The notes under the pieces: generated by a model | Seen by the model: the letters and a program-made list of their open reading frames with translations, nothing else | Told to the model about the DNA's origin: nothing | Database searches by the model: none | In this document: piece by piece, positions 44,530 to 54,209 of the stretch | How the letters are laid out: the number at the start of each line of letters is the position of its first letter | Numbering within the stretch: the first letter of the stretch is position 1 | Made by a program: the position numbers and the translations under genes | Source: Selenomonas sp. | Lineage (GTDB): Bacteria > Bacillota > Negativicutes > Selenomonadales > Selenomonadaceae | DNA: 60,608 nt | Assembly (NCBI GenBank): GCA_017635515.1 | Contig: JAGBLH010000092.1 | Coordinates: forward strand, 1 to 60,608 | Direction of reading: 5' to 3'

Positions 44530-47500
44530 TCAGCGTTTTTTCACGGCTTTTTCCCCCAGCAGGGCGATGAGGGCGGCCCTGGTTCCATCATCATCGGCCA
44601 GCCCCTGCCCCTCGGGCAAAGTCTGCCAGCGGCCGCCCACCTGCACATGGACGATATCTTCGCCAGGGTGCTCTGCCAGAATCTTGTTCACCCCCTCCCG
44701 GGCAGCACCATAGGCTTCGCCTGCTGGCAGGATAAGGTAATACTCGGGGACATACTCCTCCAGCGGCCAAAACTTGTCAGCCAGCACGGAGACCTTGTCC
44801 TCGTCAATATCCAGCCTGCCCTGCACCACCACCGGCGCATCAGGCAGCAGCAAGTTCACATACTGGTAGAAAGTCCTGGAGAAGACCGTCACCTCCATCT
44901 TTTCGGAGAAATCCTCCAGCACCGCAAAGCACATGGTATCTCCCCGTTTGGTGGTATGGCGCTTGGCTTCTGCCAGCAGGCCGCCTATCCTCACCACCTG
45001 CTTGTCCCTGGCTGCGCCTTCCTTCAGGGACTGGATAGAGGGCAGGTTATTGAGCTTTCTGGCAAACCTGTTCAAGGGGTGCCCCGTTATGTAAAAGCCC
45101 GTGATTTCTTTTTCCCAGTTCAGCCTTTCAGACTCAGACACTTCTTCCATCTCCGGCAGGGGAATCTCCATGATACCTGCCCCTTCCTCTGCAAAGAGGC
45201 CAATCTGGCCGCTGAGCTTATCCTTCTGGGCAGAGTTGGCCTCGCTGATTGCCCGGTCAAGAATGGAGAGCAGCTGGCTGCGCCTGGCTCCCAGGCTATC
45301 AAAGGCACCGCATTTGATCAGGCTTTCCAGCACCCGCTTGTTGAGCATCTTGGCATCCACCCGGCTGCAGAAGTCTGTCAAGGATGTGAAAGGGCCTCCC
45401 CTTTCCCTTTCCGCCACCACGTTGGCAATGGCTCCCTCACCCACATTCTTCACTGCCGCCAAGCCGAAGCGGATAGCGCCCTTGTCCACACTGAAAGTGC
45501 CATGGCTAGCATTGATATCGGGAGGCAGGATTTTCAGCTTCATGCGGCGACAGAGGTCGATGTAAAAGGGCACCTTCTGAGAATCGTCCATGACGCTGGT
45601 GAGCATGGCCGCCATGAATTCCTGGGGATAATGGGCCTTGAGGTAAGCCGTCTGCCAGGCCACCAGCCCGTAGGCGGCGCTGTGGGACTTGTTGAAGCCG
45701 TAGTCCGCAAAGTGAGTCAGCAGGTCAAAGATATGCTCCGCCAGCTTAGGCTCGATGCTGTTGGCAGCGCAGCCCTTGAGGAAATTCTCCTTTTGGGCCA
45801 TCAATATCTCATGCTTCTTCTTGCCCATGGCGCGGCGCAAAAGGTCTGCCTGCCCCAGGGTGAAGCCAGCCAGCACCTGCACGATCTGCATGACCTGCTC
45901 CTGATAGAGCACCACGCCGAAAGTCTCTTTGAGGATTGGCTCCAGGAGCGGGTGCATATACTCGGGCTGCTTCCTGCCGTGGCGGCCATTGATGAAATCC
46001 TCCACCATGCCACTGCCCAAGGGTCCCGGACGGTAAAGAGCCACCGTGGGAATCAGGTCTTCAAAGCCTTCGGGAGCCAGGTCCATCACCAGCTTGGTCA
46101 TGCCCGCCGACTCCATCTGGAACACCGCCCCGGTGCGTCCCTCGCAGAGCATCTTGGCCGTGAGCTCGTCCTTCAGGGGGATATGGTCGATATCCACCAC
46201 TTCCCCACGCTGCTCCTTGATATGCTGCAGGGCATCCGCCATGACGGTCAGAGTGCGGAGTCCCAGAAAGTCCATCTTGAGCAGCCCCAGTTCCTCCACA
46301 TGGTCCTTGTCAAACTCCGTGACCAAAGTGCCCTCAGAAACGGACACCGGCACATAGTCAGTCAGGGGGTGGCGAGCTATCACCACGCCGGCTGCATGTG
46401 TGGAGGCATTGCGGTGCAGCCCCTCCAGCTTGCGGGCCATGTCCAGAAGCCGCTTCACCTCCGGCCTGGTGTCGTACATGGCTTTGAGGTCCGCCACGCC
46501 CGTCAGCGCCTTGTCAATGGTGATGTGCAGCTCCATGGGAATCAGCTTGACCACCTCGGAAACCTCAGCGAAGGGCATGCCCAGCACCCGCCCCACATCG
46601 CGGATAGCCCCCCTGGCGGCCATGGTGCCGAAGGTGGCAATCTGGGCCACATGGTCATAGCCATAGCGCTCCTTCACGTAGTCTATGACCTCCTTGCGGC
46701 GGATATAGCAGAAGTCCACATCAATATCCGGCATGGTGACACGCTCAGGATTCAAAAAGCGCTCAAAGAGCAGATCATGTTTCAGGGGGTCAAGGTTGGT
46801 GATGCCCAGTATATAGGCCACGATACTGCCTGCCGCCGAACCGCGGCCAGGCCCTACCGCAATGCCCTTCTGCTTGGAATGGTTGATGAAGTCCCAGACA
46901 ATGAGGAAGTAGCTGTCATAGCCCATGCGATGGATAATGCCCAACTCATAGTCCAGCCGTTCCCGCACTTCCCCTGTCACTTCGGGGTAATGGCTGGCCA
47001 GCCCTTCCTCGCAGAGATGACGCAGATAAGCCTCGTCATCGGCAAAGGGCTCGGGAATGGGATAGAAGGGCAGCTGCAGCTTGCCGAACTCAAAATCCAC
47101 CTGGCAGCGAGCGGCAATCTTCTCCGCATTCTCAATGGCTCCTGGGAAATCCTTGAAAAGTGCTTCCATCTCCGCCGGGGACTTGAGGTAATAATCATCG
47201 CTGTTGAAGCGCATGCGGTCAGGGTCATTGAGTTTCTTGTTCATCTGGACGCAAAGCAGCACATCGTGGAACTCGCTGTCCTCCCGATGCACATAGTGCA
47301 GGTCGTTGGTAGCCACCAGCCCCAGGCCGTATTGCTGGGAAAACTCCAGCAAGCCCGCATTGGTGACCTGCTCCTCCTTCAGGCCATGGTTCTGTATTTC
47401 CAGGAAGAAATTGTCTTTGCCAAAAATCTCCACATACTCCTGCACCAGGGCTTCGGCCTTGTCCTTATTCCCCGCAATTAGGGCCTGGGGAATCTCTCCT

Positions 47501-47916
47501 GCCACGCAAGCGCTCAGGCAGATAATTCCCTTATGGTACTTGCGCAGCAGTTCCTTGTCAACCCTGGGCTTGTAGTACATGCCCTCGATATGGGCCAGTG
47601 ACACCAGCTGCACCAGATTCCTATACCCCTGCTGATTCTCTGCCAACAGTATCAGATGGTAATACTTGACCCCATTGATTTCCTCCCTTTCCTTGCGGGA
47701 GGTAGGCGCCAGATACACCTCGCAGCCTATGATAGGCTTTATGCCCTGCTTCTTGGCTTCTTTGTAGAAATCCAAAATTCCGTACATGACCCCGTGGTCG
47801 GTAATGGCAAGGGAGTCCATGCCCAGTTCCTTGGCAGTGCTGATCAGATCCCCTATGCGGCTGGCTCCATCCAGCAGGCTGAATTCCGTATGAACATGCA
47901 GATGAGTGAAAGGCAT
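44530..47916 (-). CDS. dnaE: DNA polymerase III subunit alpha
   Basis: Replicative polymerase of 1128 residues: N-terminal PHP domain (HLHVHTEFSLLDGA), catalytic palm with PDIDVDFCYIRR and GPGRGSAAGSIVAYILG, helix-hairpin-helix and OB-fold C-terminus. It is the DnaE1 type without an inserted exonuclease. A terminator lies 31 bases upstream, leaving no room for a standard promoter, so transcription likely reads through from the aroE/phosphatase genes or starts inside them. Confidence 0.96.
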   Translation of the reverse strand: MPFTHLHVHTEFSLLDGASRIGDLISTAKELGMDSLAITDHGVMYGILDFYKEAKKQGIKPIIGCEVYLAPTSRKEREEINGVKYYHLILLAENQQGYRNLVQLVSLAHIEGMYYKPRVDKELLRKYHKGIICLSACVAGEIPQALIAGNKDKAEALVQEYVEIFGKDNFFLEIQNHGLKEEQVTNAGLLEFSQQYGLGLVATNDLHYVHREDSEFHDVLLCVQMNKKLNDPDRMRFNSDDYYLKSPAEMEALFKDFPGAIENAEKIAARCQVDFEFGKLQLPFYPIPEPFADDEAYLRHLCEEGLASHYPEVTGEVRERLDYELGIIHRMGYDSYFLIVWDFINHSKQKGIAVGPGRGSAAGSIVAYILGITNLDPLKHDLLFERFLNPERVTMPDIDVDFCYIRRKEVIDYVKERYGYDHVAQIATFGTMAARGAIRDVGRVLGMPFAEVSEVVKLIPMELHITIDKALTGVADLKAMYDTRPEVKRLLDMARKLEGLHRNASTHAAGVVIARHPLTDYVPVSVSEGTLVTEFDKDHVEELGLLKMDFLGLRTLTVMADALQHIKEQRGEVVDIDHIPLKDELTAKMLCEGRTGAVFQMESAGMTKLVMDLAPEGFEDLIPTVALYRPGPLGSGMVEDFINGRHGRKQPEYMHPLLEPILKETFGVVLYQEQVMQIVQVLAGFTLGQADLLRRAMGKKKHEILMAQKENFLKGCAANSIEPKLAEHIFDLLTHFADYGFNKSHSAAYGLVAWQTAYLKAHYPQEFMAAMLTSVMDDSQKVPFYIDLCRRMKLKILPPDINASHGTFSVDKGAIRFGLAAVKNVGEGAIANVVAERERGGPFTSLTDFCSRVDAKMLNKRVLESLIKCGAFDSLGARRSQLLSILDRAISEANSAQKDKLSGQIGLFAEEGAGIMEIPLPEMEEVSESERLNWEKEITGFYITGHPLNRFARKLNNLPSIQSLKEGAARDKQVVRIGGLLAEAKRHTTKRGDTMCFAVLEDFSEKMEVTVFSRTFYQYVNLLLPDAPVVVQGRLDIDEDKVSVLADKFWPLEEYVPEYYLILPAGEAYGAAREGVNKILAEHPGEDIVHVQVGGRWQTLPEGQGLADDDGTRAALIALLGEKAVKKR

Positions 47917-47946
47917 AACAACAAATCTCCCTACCTAAACGAAAAA

Positions 47947-47978
47947 CATCAGCCGGAGAGTAAATTCTCCGGCTGATG
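47947..47978 (-). terminator. Terminator after the acid phosphatase gene
   Basis: A 13-bp perfect stem (47947-47959 with 47966-47978) with a 6-base loop is followed by five T on the minus strand. It separates the phosphatase from dnaE. Confidence 0.85.
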
Positions 47979-48005
47979 GATAACAAACTAACAAAATCAG
48001 CTACT

Positions 48006-49265
48006 TTACTGCCCCATCAATTCAGCATCACTGTCAATGACATTGATGAGCCGATTCTGGAAATCATGGATGGCGATAAGCCCGTCCTGATTGGAGTCTA
48101 TATCTTGCAATTGCAAAGGCAAGATTTTAGGCGGGTTACTTTCATTTATGGGCATACTGCCACACAGCTGGCTGGCGGAGGGATAAACTAACTTCAAAGC
48201 CACGAACCACGCCCCTTCGCTATCTTGCCATTTTTCCACCACCAGTTTGCTGCCAATGGGAGCTTCCTGCTCTATGCTTTCCGGCAGGCTAGTTTCCATG
48301 ACCTCTAAAGCTCCCATCACTGTGGCTATATTTGTATCGTGCCCGCAGAGGAACGTGAACTTGCGCTGCGGAAAATTGAGTTCCTCATGAAAAACAGACA
48401 GCAACGGCCGCGCTATAGCCCGCGCAAAAGTAGGCACATGACGGTAAACATGAATCCCCAGTTCCTTTACCGACGCTATTTTCTGCCACTGATGAAAATT
48501 CATTTCATGACCAAAACTGGCCCGACTGTCTGCCAGTTCATAATACTGCAAAGTCAGAGCGTCACAAGCAGACATAAATGGACGGATTGACCCACTGAAT
48601 TTCAATCCTCCTGCCACAGACACCTTAAACTCACTTGCTTCAACCATCGGATTATCCAGCACTGTCGCAGTTTCCTTCAGGCCCGCAGCCACGCTCCTGG
48701 TCAAGGCCTCACTACCACCCAAAGCTGTCAATTCCTGCTCAATCTTTTCATCAAAAGCTGCTGTATGCCCTGCTGTTCCCGGCAGGAATACCGGGGTAGC
48801 CTCTCCCACTTCACCGCTATAATTAACTGGCACATTTTCATGAGGAAACATTCCAGCTTTAAAATGACGTGCAGTAGCAATGGTACGCTCAAAGGCATTG
48901 GCATAAAAGAATATTGTCTCTGGTTGACAATCTATAGGAAGCAGCCCTTTCTTTTCGTAATAATGGCGGCAATATTGCCCCATCTTTTCCTCTACCTGCC
49001 CACCATGAACGGTCAGTTCACCGCTCTTTACGCCAAAATCGTGCCATCTATGCTCAGCAGGATCTGCCACAGTGCTATCTATCGCAAAGGGCGCTCGAAT
49101 ATTGTGCCTGGACAACATTATAACCTGTACCAGCTTGTACTTGCTATGAAAATCATCCTGGGGCACAGCCTCTGCTACCTGACCAACTGCAAGACAGAGT
49201 AATGCTACAAAAAAGAAAAATCTCTTAACAATTTTGATATTGGCTAAATTTCTTTTGACTTGCAT
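48006..49265 (-). CDS. Secreted histidine-type acid phosphatase (Agp/phytase-like)
   Basis: The 419-residue product starts with a basic, hydrophobic signal peptide ending near AEA. It has the phosphohistidine motif SRHNIRAP, with Asn in place of the usual Gly as in E. coli glucose-1-phosphatase, and the proton-donor motif GHDTNIA. It should release phosphate from sugar phosphates or phytate outside the inner membrane. Residues 390-401 (DSNQDGLIAIHD) fit an EF-hand calcium loop. Its DNA looks more AT-rich than its neighbours, hinting at transfer. Confidence 0.88.
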   Translation of the reverse strand: MQVKRNLANIKIVKRFFFFVALLCLAVGQVAEAVPQDDFHSKYKLVQVIMLSRHNIRAPFAIDSTVADPAEHRWHDFGVKSGELTVHGGQVEEKMGQYCRHYYEKKGLLPIDCQPETIFFYANAFERTIATARHFKAGMFPHENVPVNYSGEVGEATPVFLPGTAGHTAAFDEKIEQELTALGGSEALTRSVAAGLKETATVLDNPMVEASEFKVSVAGGLKFSGSIRPFMSACDALTLQYYELADSRASFGHEMNFHQWQKIASVKELGIHVYRHVPTFARAIARPLLSVFHEELNFPQRKFTFLCGHDTNIATVMGALEVMETSLPESIEQEAPIGSKLVVEKWQDSEGAWFVALKLVYPSASQLCGSMPINESNPPKILPLQLQDIDSNQDGLIAIHDFQNRLINVIDSDAELMGQ

Positions 49266-49278
49266 ATCCTTTCTCGCT

Positions 49279-50136
49279 CTATTTCAAAAGTTCATTCCTA
49301 ATTGCATCGCACATACAAGCCACTTCAGGCTCAATGCCCGTCCAGAGCTTCAGCGCAGCCGCCCCCTGCCCTGCCAGCATGGCCTCGCCGTTCTGTATGG
49401 CACAGCCACGCTCCCTGGCTTCCCGCAGGAAACGGGTCTCAGCGGGAGTATAGATGATATCGTACACAAAGGCTTCAGGCCTTACCAGCTTCCATTCAAC
49501 CGGCGGGGCAGACTCCACCTTGGGTGTCATGCCCAAAGGCGTGGTGTTCACCAAAATATCAGCCTTGGCCAGGGCCTCTTGGTACTGAACACTGCCAAAG
49601 GCGCAGACGGAAAGCTCCGCCTTGGTGCGGCTGCTGAACTCCGCTGCCAGTGCCTTCCCCTTTTCCGGCGAGCGCACAGCCAAAGTCACAGACTGCACCT
49701 TGCTGCGCAGCAAGCCCCAGAGGACAGCGCGGGCAGCGCCGCCTGCACCAAGGATAAGGGCATGGGCACCTTCAATCTTGATGCCCTTTTCCTGCAAGGG
49801 ATAGAGGAAGCCCAGCACATCAGTATTATAGCCCTTGAGCCTGCCCCCATCGTTCATCACGGTATTCACCGCTCCGATAACGGCAGCATCTTCATCTATC
49901 TCGTCCAACAGGGGCATGATGGCCCGCTTGTGGGGAATGGTCACATTCCAGCCGGAAAAGTTCAGGGCTTTCAGCCCTTCTACCGCTTGGGTCAGCTTTT
50001 CTGGCTCCACAGGCAGGGCGATATAGCTGTAGTCAATGCCCGCTTTTTCGATAGCCGCCTGCTGCATAGCAGGGGAAAGGGAATGGGCAATGGGCCAGCC
50101 CATGACCCCCAGGTTCTTGGTTTTGCCTGTATTCAT
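49279..50136 (-). CDS. aroE: Shikimate dehydrogenase
   Basis: Reduces 3-dehydroshikimate with NADPH. The 285-residue protein has GVMGWPIAHSLSPAMQQAA (shikimate site), NVTIPHKRAIMPLLDEID with the catalytic Lys, the NADP loop LILGAGGAARAVLWGL and GQGAAALKLWTG. It is encoded 9 bases after pncB; the phosphatase follows after 13 bases. Confidence 0.95.
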   Translation of the reverse strand: MNTGKTKNLGVMGWPIAHSLSPAMQQAAIEKAGIDYSYIALPVEPEKLTQAVEGLKALNFSGWNVTIPHKRAIMPLLDEIDEDAAVIGAVNTVMNDGGRLKGYNTDVLGFLYPLQEKGIKIEGAHALILGAGGAARAVLWGLLRSKVQSVTLAVRSPEKGKALAAEFSSRTKAELSVCAFGSVQYQEALAKADILVNTTPLGMTPKVESAPPVEWKLVRPEAFVYDIIYTPAETRFLREARERGCAIQNGEAMLAGQGAAALKLWTGIEPEVACMCDAIRNELLK

Positions 50137-50145
50137 AGCGCCACC

Positions 50146-51606
50146 TCAGCCGTGCTGCTTACGGGTCTCGGACAAGAGTTCCATCTTGAGCTCGTAGTAA
50201 TCCGGGGTCATGTCCAGATAATGGCGGTGAGGATTCTCGAAGCGCTGCTCCTCCTCCCAAATCTCGTCCTTGAGCTGGGACTTCACATAGTCGCGAATCT
50301 CCCCCAGCGTGGGCAGCTCCTGGGTGCGCTTGCCGTCCTGCACATAAAGGCGTCGCAGGTTCTTCATGGTGCAGCCCTCAAAAGTGCGGTTCTTCCAGGG
50401 CTTCTGGGGGTCAACATAGCGGAAAGGCTTTTCTACGTCGATAGTCTCCCCGCAAACCGCTAGCATATCCGCCACAGCATGACCATCCTTGTCATAGACG
50501 CGGTAAAGGTCCTTGAGGCCAGGATTGGTGATTTTCTCCACATTCTCGGACACCTTGATGCGGGGAGAAAAACTTCCATTCTCTCCCACCGCAGCCAGCT
50601 TGTAGACCGCACCGAAGACAGGCTCGGACTTGGCAGTGATCAGGCGCTCGCCTACGCCGAAGCTGTCAATGCAGGCTCCCTGGGACAGCAGGGAAGCAAT
50701 GGTGAACTCGTCCAGGCTGTTGGAGACCACAATCTTGCAGTCCTCCAGGCCTGCCTCGTCCAGCATCTTGCGCACCCGCTTGGAAAGGTAAGCCAGGTCG
50801 CCGGAATCAATGCGGATGCCCTTGAGCCGCTTGCCCATAGGCTCCAGCACTTCCTTGGCCACGCGGATGGCATTGGGAATGCCGGAGTGGATGACATCAT
50901 AAGTATCCACCAGCAGCACCGTGCCATCGGGATAATTCTCCGCATAGTGCTTGAAGGCCTCGAACTCATCACCGTAGAACATAACCCAGCTATGGGCCAT
51001 GGTGCCGCTGATGGGAATGTCAAACATCTGGCCTGCAGACACGGTGGCAGTCCCCACCACGCCGCCGATATAGGCAGCGCGTGCGCCGTAGGTAGCAGCA
51101 TCCATATTGTGGGCCCGGCGGGCACCGAAATCGGACACCGCCCTTCCCTCGCCTGCGGCCTTCACAATGCGGCGGGCCTTGGTGGCAATGAGGGACTGAT
51201 GGTTGATCTGGGCGAGGATAGCCGTCTCCACCAGTTGGGCATCAATCAAGGAGCCTACCACCGTCAGGATTGGCTCATTGGGGTACATGACAGTACCCTC
51301 AGGCATGGCGTAGATATCCCCATGAAAACGGAAATCCTTCAGGTAGTTCAAAAAATCTTCCGAGAACATCTGCTGCTGACGGAAGTATTCAATGTCATCT
51401 TCGGAAAAGCGCATATTTTCCACATACTCAATGACCTGCTCCAGTCCGGCAAAGATAGCAAAGCCGCCCCCATCGGGATTCTGCCGGTAAAACACATCAA
51501 AGACCACCTGGGTCTCCGTATCATGGTCATTGAAATAGCCGTTGGCCATGGTCATCTCGTAGAAATCCATCATCATGGAAATATTGCGTTTATCAAACTG
51601 GGTCAT
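50146..51606 (-). CDS. pncB: Nicotinate phosphoribosyltransferase
   Basis: Makes nicotinate mononucleotide in NAD salvage. The 486-residue protein starts MMMDFYEMTMANGYF and has FGARRAHNMDAATYGARAAYIGG (autophosphorylated His region), GTMAHSWVMFYGDEFEAFKHY and RIDSGDLAYLSKRVR. The length fits the long Firmicute form. It opens the pncB-aroE-phosphatase run. Confidence 0.95.
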   Translation of the reverse strand: MTQFDKRNISMMMDFYEMTMANGYFNDHDTETQVVFDVFYRQNPDGGGFAIFAGLEQVIEYVENMRFSEDDIEYFRQQQMFSEDFLNYLKDFRFHGDIYAMPEGTVMYPNEPILTVVGSLIDAQLVETAILAQINHQSLIATKARRIVKAAGEGRAVSDFGARRAHNMDAATYGARAAYIGGVVGTATVSAGQMFDIPISGTMAHSWVMFYGDEFEAFKHYAENYPDGTVLLVDTYDVIHSGIPNAIRVAKEVLEPMGKRLKGIRIDSGDLAYLSKRVRKMLDEAGLEDCKIVVSNSLDEFTIASLLSQGACIDSFGVGERLITAKSEPVFGAVYKLAAVGENGSFSPRIKVSENVEKITNPGLKDLYRVYDKDGHAVADMLAVCGETIDVEKPFRYVDPQKPWKNRTFEGCTMKNLRRLYVQDGKRTQELPTLGEIRDYVKSQLKDEIWEEEQRFENPHRHYLDMTPDYYELKMELLSETRKQHG

Positions 51607-51790
51607 GACAGGCTCCTTTGCTCAAGTGCCCATAAAGGAGACACGATACTGCCTGTGCTCCCTTTTGGTTATACATCGTCCAATAAAACTTACAGATTTT
51701 AATTATACAACTTCCTAGCCTGTTTGGGTAGCTGTATAACGCAAAAGCTAGTATAATTGTACGAAAGAAGAAAAAACAGGAGTGAAGCAC
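51607..51790. promoter_or_regulatory. Divergent pncB/hypF promoter region
   Basis: The 184-base gap has TATAAT for hypF (51752-51757, plus) and TATAAT for pncB (51702-51707, minus), both with poor -35 matches. Within the pncB leader is an imperfect hairpin at 51634-51665 that pairs AAAGGAG with CTCCCTTT, close to the pncB ribosome-binding site (AAAGGAG). Confidence 0.5.
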
Positions 51791-54130
51791 ATGGCACTTT
51801 TTCATAGCAAAGTCTACGGCATTGTCCAGGGGGTTGGCTTCCGTCCCTTCGTCAGCCGCCTGGCAGCTGAGTTCAATATTTTCGGCAGTGTCTGCAACAA
51901 AGGCCCTTATGTGGAAATTTTTGCCCAGGGCCCAAAGGAAAACCTGGAGCAGTTCTTCAAGGCTCTGGAAGAACGCCCACCAGAGCGCTCCGCCATATTG
52001 AAAGTCGAGACAGAAGAGATACAGTCCGGTCAGGCGTTCCAAACTTTTGAAATAATCGAAAGCGAAAAGGAAGCCGGGGAGATTTTTGTCTCTCCGGACA
52101 TTGCCACCTGTGACAAGTGCCGGGCAGAACTCTTTGACCCCCATGACCGCCGCTACCTGCACCCCTTCATCAACTGCACCGCCTGCGGCCCCCGGCTCAC
52201 TATCCTGGACTCCATGCCCTATGACAGGGAGCGCACCAGCATGGGAGAATTCCCCATGTGCGAAAAGTGCGCAGAAGAATATCATAGTCCCACTACCCGT
52301 CGCTACGATGCCCAGCCTGTGTGCTGCAATGACTGCGGGCCGGAACTTTACCTCATAAACGAGCCGCAGGTGCGAGGAAAGGAAGCCCTGCAAAGAGCCA
52401 GGCAGTGCCTGCGGCAAGGCGGCATTGTGGCCATCAAGGGCATTGGCGGCTTCCACCTCTCCTGCGACGCCCAAAACAGTGCAGCTGTGTCAAGGCTGAG
52501 GCAGCTCAAGCATCGGCCCGTGAAGCCCTTTGCTCTGATGATGAAAGATATGGCTGCCGTCGAAAGAGAATGTAACATAGAACCGGGGCAGAAAACCGTC
52601 CTCACGGGACATCAGAAGCCAATCCTGCTTTTGAAGCGTAGAATGGACAGCAAACTGGCCCCGGAAATTGCCCCGGGCAATCCCAAAGTAGGTGTCATGC
52701 TGCCTTACACCCCCCTGCATATGCTGCTCTTCGCTTACCCTGACGGAGAGGATTTCCCCGACAGCCTGGTGATGACCAGCGGCAATCCCTCCGGCGCTCC
52801 CATCTGCCGCACGGATGAGGACGCAGTGGAAGCTCTCTCAGGCATCTGTGATTTAATGCTTTCCCACAACCGCCAGATAAGATTGCGAGCCGACGATTCC
52901 GTCATGGACTGGCTGGAGGGGCAGCCCTATATGATACGCCGCAGCCGCGGCTATGCCCCCCTGCCCTTTATGCTGAGCAGGGCTTTTCCCAAAGACGCTT
53001 CTGTGCTGGGGATAGGCGGAGAACTCAAGAATACCTTCTGCCTGGGCAAGGGAAATCTGCTCTACCCTTCCCCCTATATCGGCGACATGAGCGACCTGCG
53101 CACAGTGCAGGCCCTGCGGGAATCCATCAAGCGCATGTCAGAACTTCTGGAAACGGAACCAAAGATGGTTGCCTGCGACCTGCATCCCCGTTATAACACC
53201 ACGGCAGCAGCAAAGGAACTTGGTCTGCCCCTGCTGCCCCTTCAGCACCACTATGCCCATATCCTTTCCTGCATGGCCGAAAATGACTGCCAGGAACCGG
53301 TCATAGGCGTTTCCTTTGACGGCACAGGCTACGGCACTGACAGCACCATCTGGGGTGGCGAGATACTGAAGGCAGATTACCAGGGTTTTGAGCGCCTGGG
53401 CCATATCCGTCCCTTCCTGCAGACAGGAGGGGACAAAGCCTCCCGCGAGGGCTGGCGCATAGCCGTTGCCATGCTCTATGGGCTGACCAAAGACCAGGAA
53501 CAGGTAAGAGAGCTTAATCAAAAGCTGAACCTTTGCCCTGATAAGGAACTTACCTCCCAATTCCTGATGGCAGACAAGCAGCTAAACGCCATAAAATCCA
53601 CCAGCGCAGGCAGGCTCTTTGATGCAGTCAGCGCCCTGCTGGGTATCCGCCAAAGCTCCACCTTCGAGGGAGAGGCCTCCATGTATCTGGAATTCGCAGC
53701 AGAAGCCTATGAAAACCGCTTCTGCGCGGGCATCCGTCCAGACATCGCCCGGCTGGAAATGGAGCAATCCTCTCTGGTGCCAGACTGCCCACCAGCAGCA
53801 CCCTTCGAGCTGCCTACGGAAAAACTATTCGCCGCCCTCCTGCAGGAACGGCTCAAGGAGGACGCAGACATAGAACAGCTGGCCTTCAAATTCCATGCGG
53901 GCCTGGCCGCTCAGATTGTCGAAGCCTGCAAGCTGGCCCGTCAAAAAACAGGACTTAACACCGCTGCCCTCTCCGGCGGCGTCTTCCAGAATCACCTGCT
54001 GATGCGCCTGGTATTGCCCTCCCTCAGAAAAGAGAGCTTCCAAGTGCTTAAACACAGCCTGGTGCCCACCAATGACGGAGGCATAGCCCTAGGACAGGCA
54101 GCAGCCGCCCTCCACAAGCTGAAGCATTGA
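51791..54130 (+). CDS. hypF: [NiFe]-hydrogenase maturation carbamoyltransferase HypF
   Basis: HypF turns carbamoyl phosphate into the carbamoyl adenylate from which hydrogenase CN ligands are made. The 779-residue protein has an acylphosphatase domain (VYGIVQGVGFRPFVSRLA), four CX2C zinc-finger pairs (Cys107/110, 129/132, 157/160, 179/182), a YrdC domain (GIVAIKGIGGFHL) and a Kae1-like domain with HHYAHILSCMAEN and FDGTGYGTD. ATG 51791 has AGGAG 8 bases upstream. It is the only plus-strand gene, and no other hyp or hydrogenase gene is near. Confidence 0.95.
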   Translation: MALFHSKVYGIVQGVGFRPFVSRLAAEFNIFGSVCNKGPYVEIFAQGPKENLEQFFKALEERPPERSAILKVETEEIQSGQAFQTFEIIESEKEAGEIFVSPDIATCDKCRAELFDPHDRRYLHPFINCTACGPRLTILDSMPYDRERTSMGEFPMCEKCAEEYHSPTTRRYDAQPVCCNDCGPELYLINEPQVRGKEALQRARQCLRQGGIVAIKGIGGFHLSCDAQNSAAVSRLRQLKHRPVKPFALMMKDMAAVERECNIEPGQKTVLTGHQKPILLLKRRMDSKLAPEIAPGNPKVGVMLPYTPLHMLLFAYPDGEDFPDSLVMTSGNPSGAPICRTDEDAVEALSGICDLMLSHNRQIRLRADDSVMDWLEGQPYMIRRSRGYAPLPFMLSRAFPKDASVLGIGGELKNTFCLGKGNLLYPSPYIGDMSDLRTVQALRESIKRMSELLETEPKMVACDLHPRYNTTAAAKELGLPLLPLQHHYAHILSCMAENDCQEPVIGVSFDGTGYGTDSTIWGGEILKADYQGFERLGHIRPFLQTGGDKASREGWRIAVAMLYGLTKDQEQVRELNQKLNLCPDKELTSQFLMADKQLNAIKSTSAGRLFDAVSALLGIRQSSTFEGEASMYLEFAAEAYENRFCAGIRPDIARLEMEQSSLVPDCPPAAPFELPTEKLFAALLQERLKEDADIEQLAFKFHAGLAAQIVEACKLARQKTGLNTAALSGGVFQNHLLMRLVLPSLRKESFQVLKHSLVPTNDGGIALGQAAAALHKLKH

Positions 54131-54160
54131 CCTTTGAAACATAAATGAGACAACATAAAA

Positions 54161-54194
54161 GGACATTCCCTGCGAAAAAATGCAAGGAATGCCC
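54161..54194. terminator. Bidirectional terminator between hypF and ftsY
   Basis: A stem of 13 positions with two mismatches (54161-54173 with 54182-54194) has six T on the plus side and TTTTA on the minus side, between converging genes. Confidence 0.8.
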
Positions 54195-54209
54195 TTTTTT
54201 CGTGTTATC

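Noticed and set aside
44446..47481. A 1011-codon open frame on the plus strand
   Set aside because: It lies entirely opposite dnaE and its residues (His- and Gln-rich) reflect the reverse complement of that gene.
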